Positions 63,671 to 64,000 of a stretch of 64,000 nt of DNA are shown here, piece by piece. Within the stretch, counting starts at the first letter, position 1, and each line of letters begins with the position of its first letter. Below the pieces are notes generated by a model. It was not told the origin of the DNA, ran no database searches, and worked only from the letters and a program-made list of their open reading frames with translations. This stretch comes from Bacteroidia bacterium. Its GTDB lineage: Bacteria > Bacteroidota > Bacteroidia > NS11-12g > UBA9320. Made by a program: the position numbers and the translations under genes. The stretch lies in assembly GCA_018402155.1 (NCBI GenBank), contig JAGYJG010000001.1, positions 1,942,501 to 2,006,500 of the forward strand. Reading direction: 5' to 3'.

Positions 63671-63704
63671 AAGGGCACAGCTAGTTTTGCTGCTGCCCTT
63701 TTTT
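63671..63704 (+). terminator. Terminator after hsp20
   Basis: AAGGGCA-CAGC pairs with GCTG-CTGCCCTT (one mismatch) around TAGTTTT, followed by a T-run. Confidence 0.85.
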
Positions 63705-64000
63705 ATAAATTAACGACTACACGCGCCAAAATAATGCTGAATAATTAAGAGGTAGCAGATGAATAAGAACCAAGGAGAGGTGTTTAGAATATCTAACTGC
63801 CTAAAAAGTGGGGAGATAAGATTTTACTATAAGAGCTGTAGCTGTACAGAAAATTACCAAGGTAAATACTCACAGATATTTTAATCCTGTTTAAGTCTCA
63901 TGTCGCCTATATCAGAGACTATATTTCATAGACTCTAATCTGTACATACAATAGGCGATCTAAATAGTCTTTAATAAGTGCGACTGCCAAAAGTATATCT
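63705..64000. other. Gene-free end of window with an inverted repeat
   Basis: TCGCCTAT (63903-63910) pairs with ATAGGCGA (63951-63958), with a partial inner pairing (AGAGACTATA/TAGACTCT). It has no T-run, so it is not a terminator. No coding frame is seen. Confidence 0.4.

Overview
The window comes from an AT-rich genome of the phylum Bacteroidota. Support comes from five proteins with type IX secretion (T9SS) style C-terminal sorting tails or the associated adhesin modules, -7 boxes of the TAnnTTTG type in front of several genes, a FadL-like porin, a YtxJ-type bacilliredoxin, DUF4271 next to hemD, and several FISUMP-type surface proteins. Order and genus cannot be fixed from the sequence alone.

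Layout. 0-5.2 kb: the tail of an MbnP-like gene, an MbnH-type di-haem peroxidase and a secreted heavy-metal-binding protein (probably a copper-handling group), then panD, a membrane protein and rfaE2 in an overlapping run, then a helix-hairpin-helix membrane protein and an OmpA-family protein. 5.2-10.8 kb: an accessory island abutting the 3' end of tRNA-Ser(GGA). It carries direct-repeat fragments of the tRNA end, two attC-like ~133 bp repeats each placed directly 3' of a minus-strand gene (a small lipoprotein and an AlbA/Schlafen-type ATP-binding protein), the broken C-terminus of a tyrosine recombinase, a class II Fic protein and an IS6-family transposase. I read this as the decayed remains of one or two tRNA-integrated elements with an integron-like cassette segment. 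10.8-19.9 kb: tatD, a 1300-residue T9SS PKD protein, comEC and small membrane/hypothetical genes. 19.9-24.8 kb: a phenylacetyl-CoA epoxidase operon (tetR-paaA-X-paaB-paaC-paaD) in which X is a T9SS-exported protein and paaE is missing. 24.9-39 kb: DUF72, a very large TraB/GumN protein, an Smr-like protein, a FadL-like porin, a lipoprotein with Ser-Arg-Pro tandem repeats, proS, ccmB, accC and a DEAD-family (DEVD) helicase. 39.3-48.8 kb: an accessory region with five related 'VGIGTTSPN' surface proteins (four with FISUMP/DUF1566-like C-terminal domains), a LytTR regulator with a degenerate receiver domain, a membrane AraC regulator, tRNA-Val(TAC), a gene fragment and purine-rich intergenic repeats. 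49-64 kb: mostly housekeeping and envelope genes: glutathione peroxidase, AsmA-like, hemW, an Omp85-like barrel, DUF4271, hemD, a THUMP-like methyltransferase, a tiny lipoprotein plus ytxJ, a T9SS beta-propeller protein, a spermidine-synthase-like methyltransferase and Hsp20.

The parts most worth a second look are the integron-like tRNA-Ser island and the mosaic FISUMP paralogue cluster, whose C-termini differ in a pattern resembling the targets of diversity-generating retroelements, although no reverse transcriptase lies in the window.
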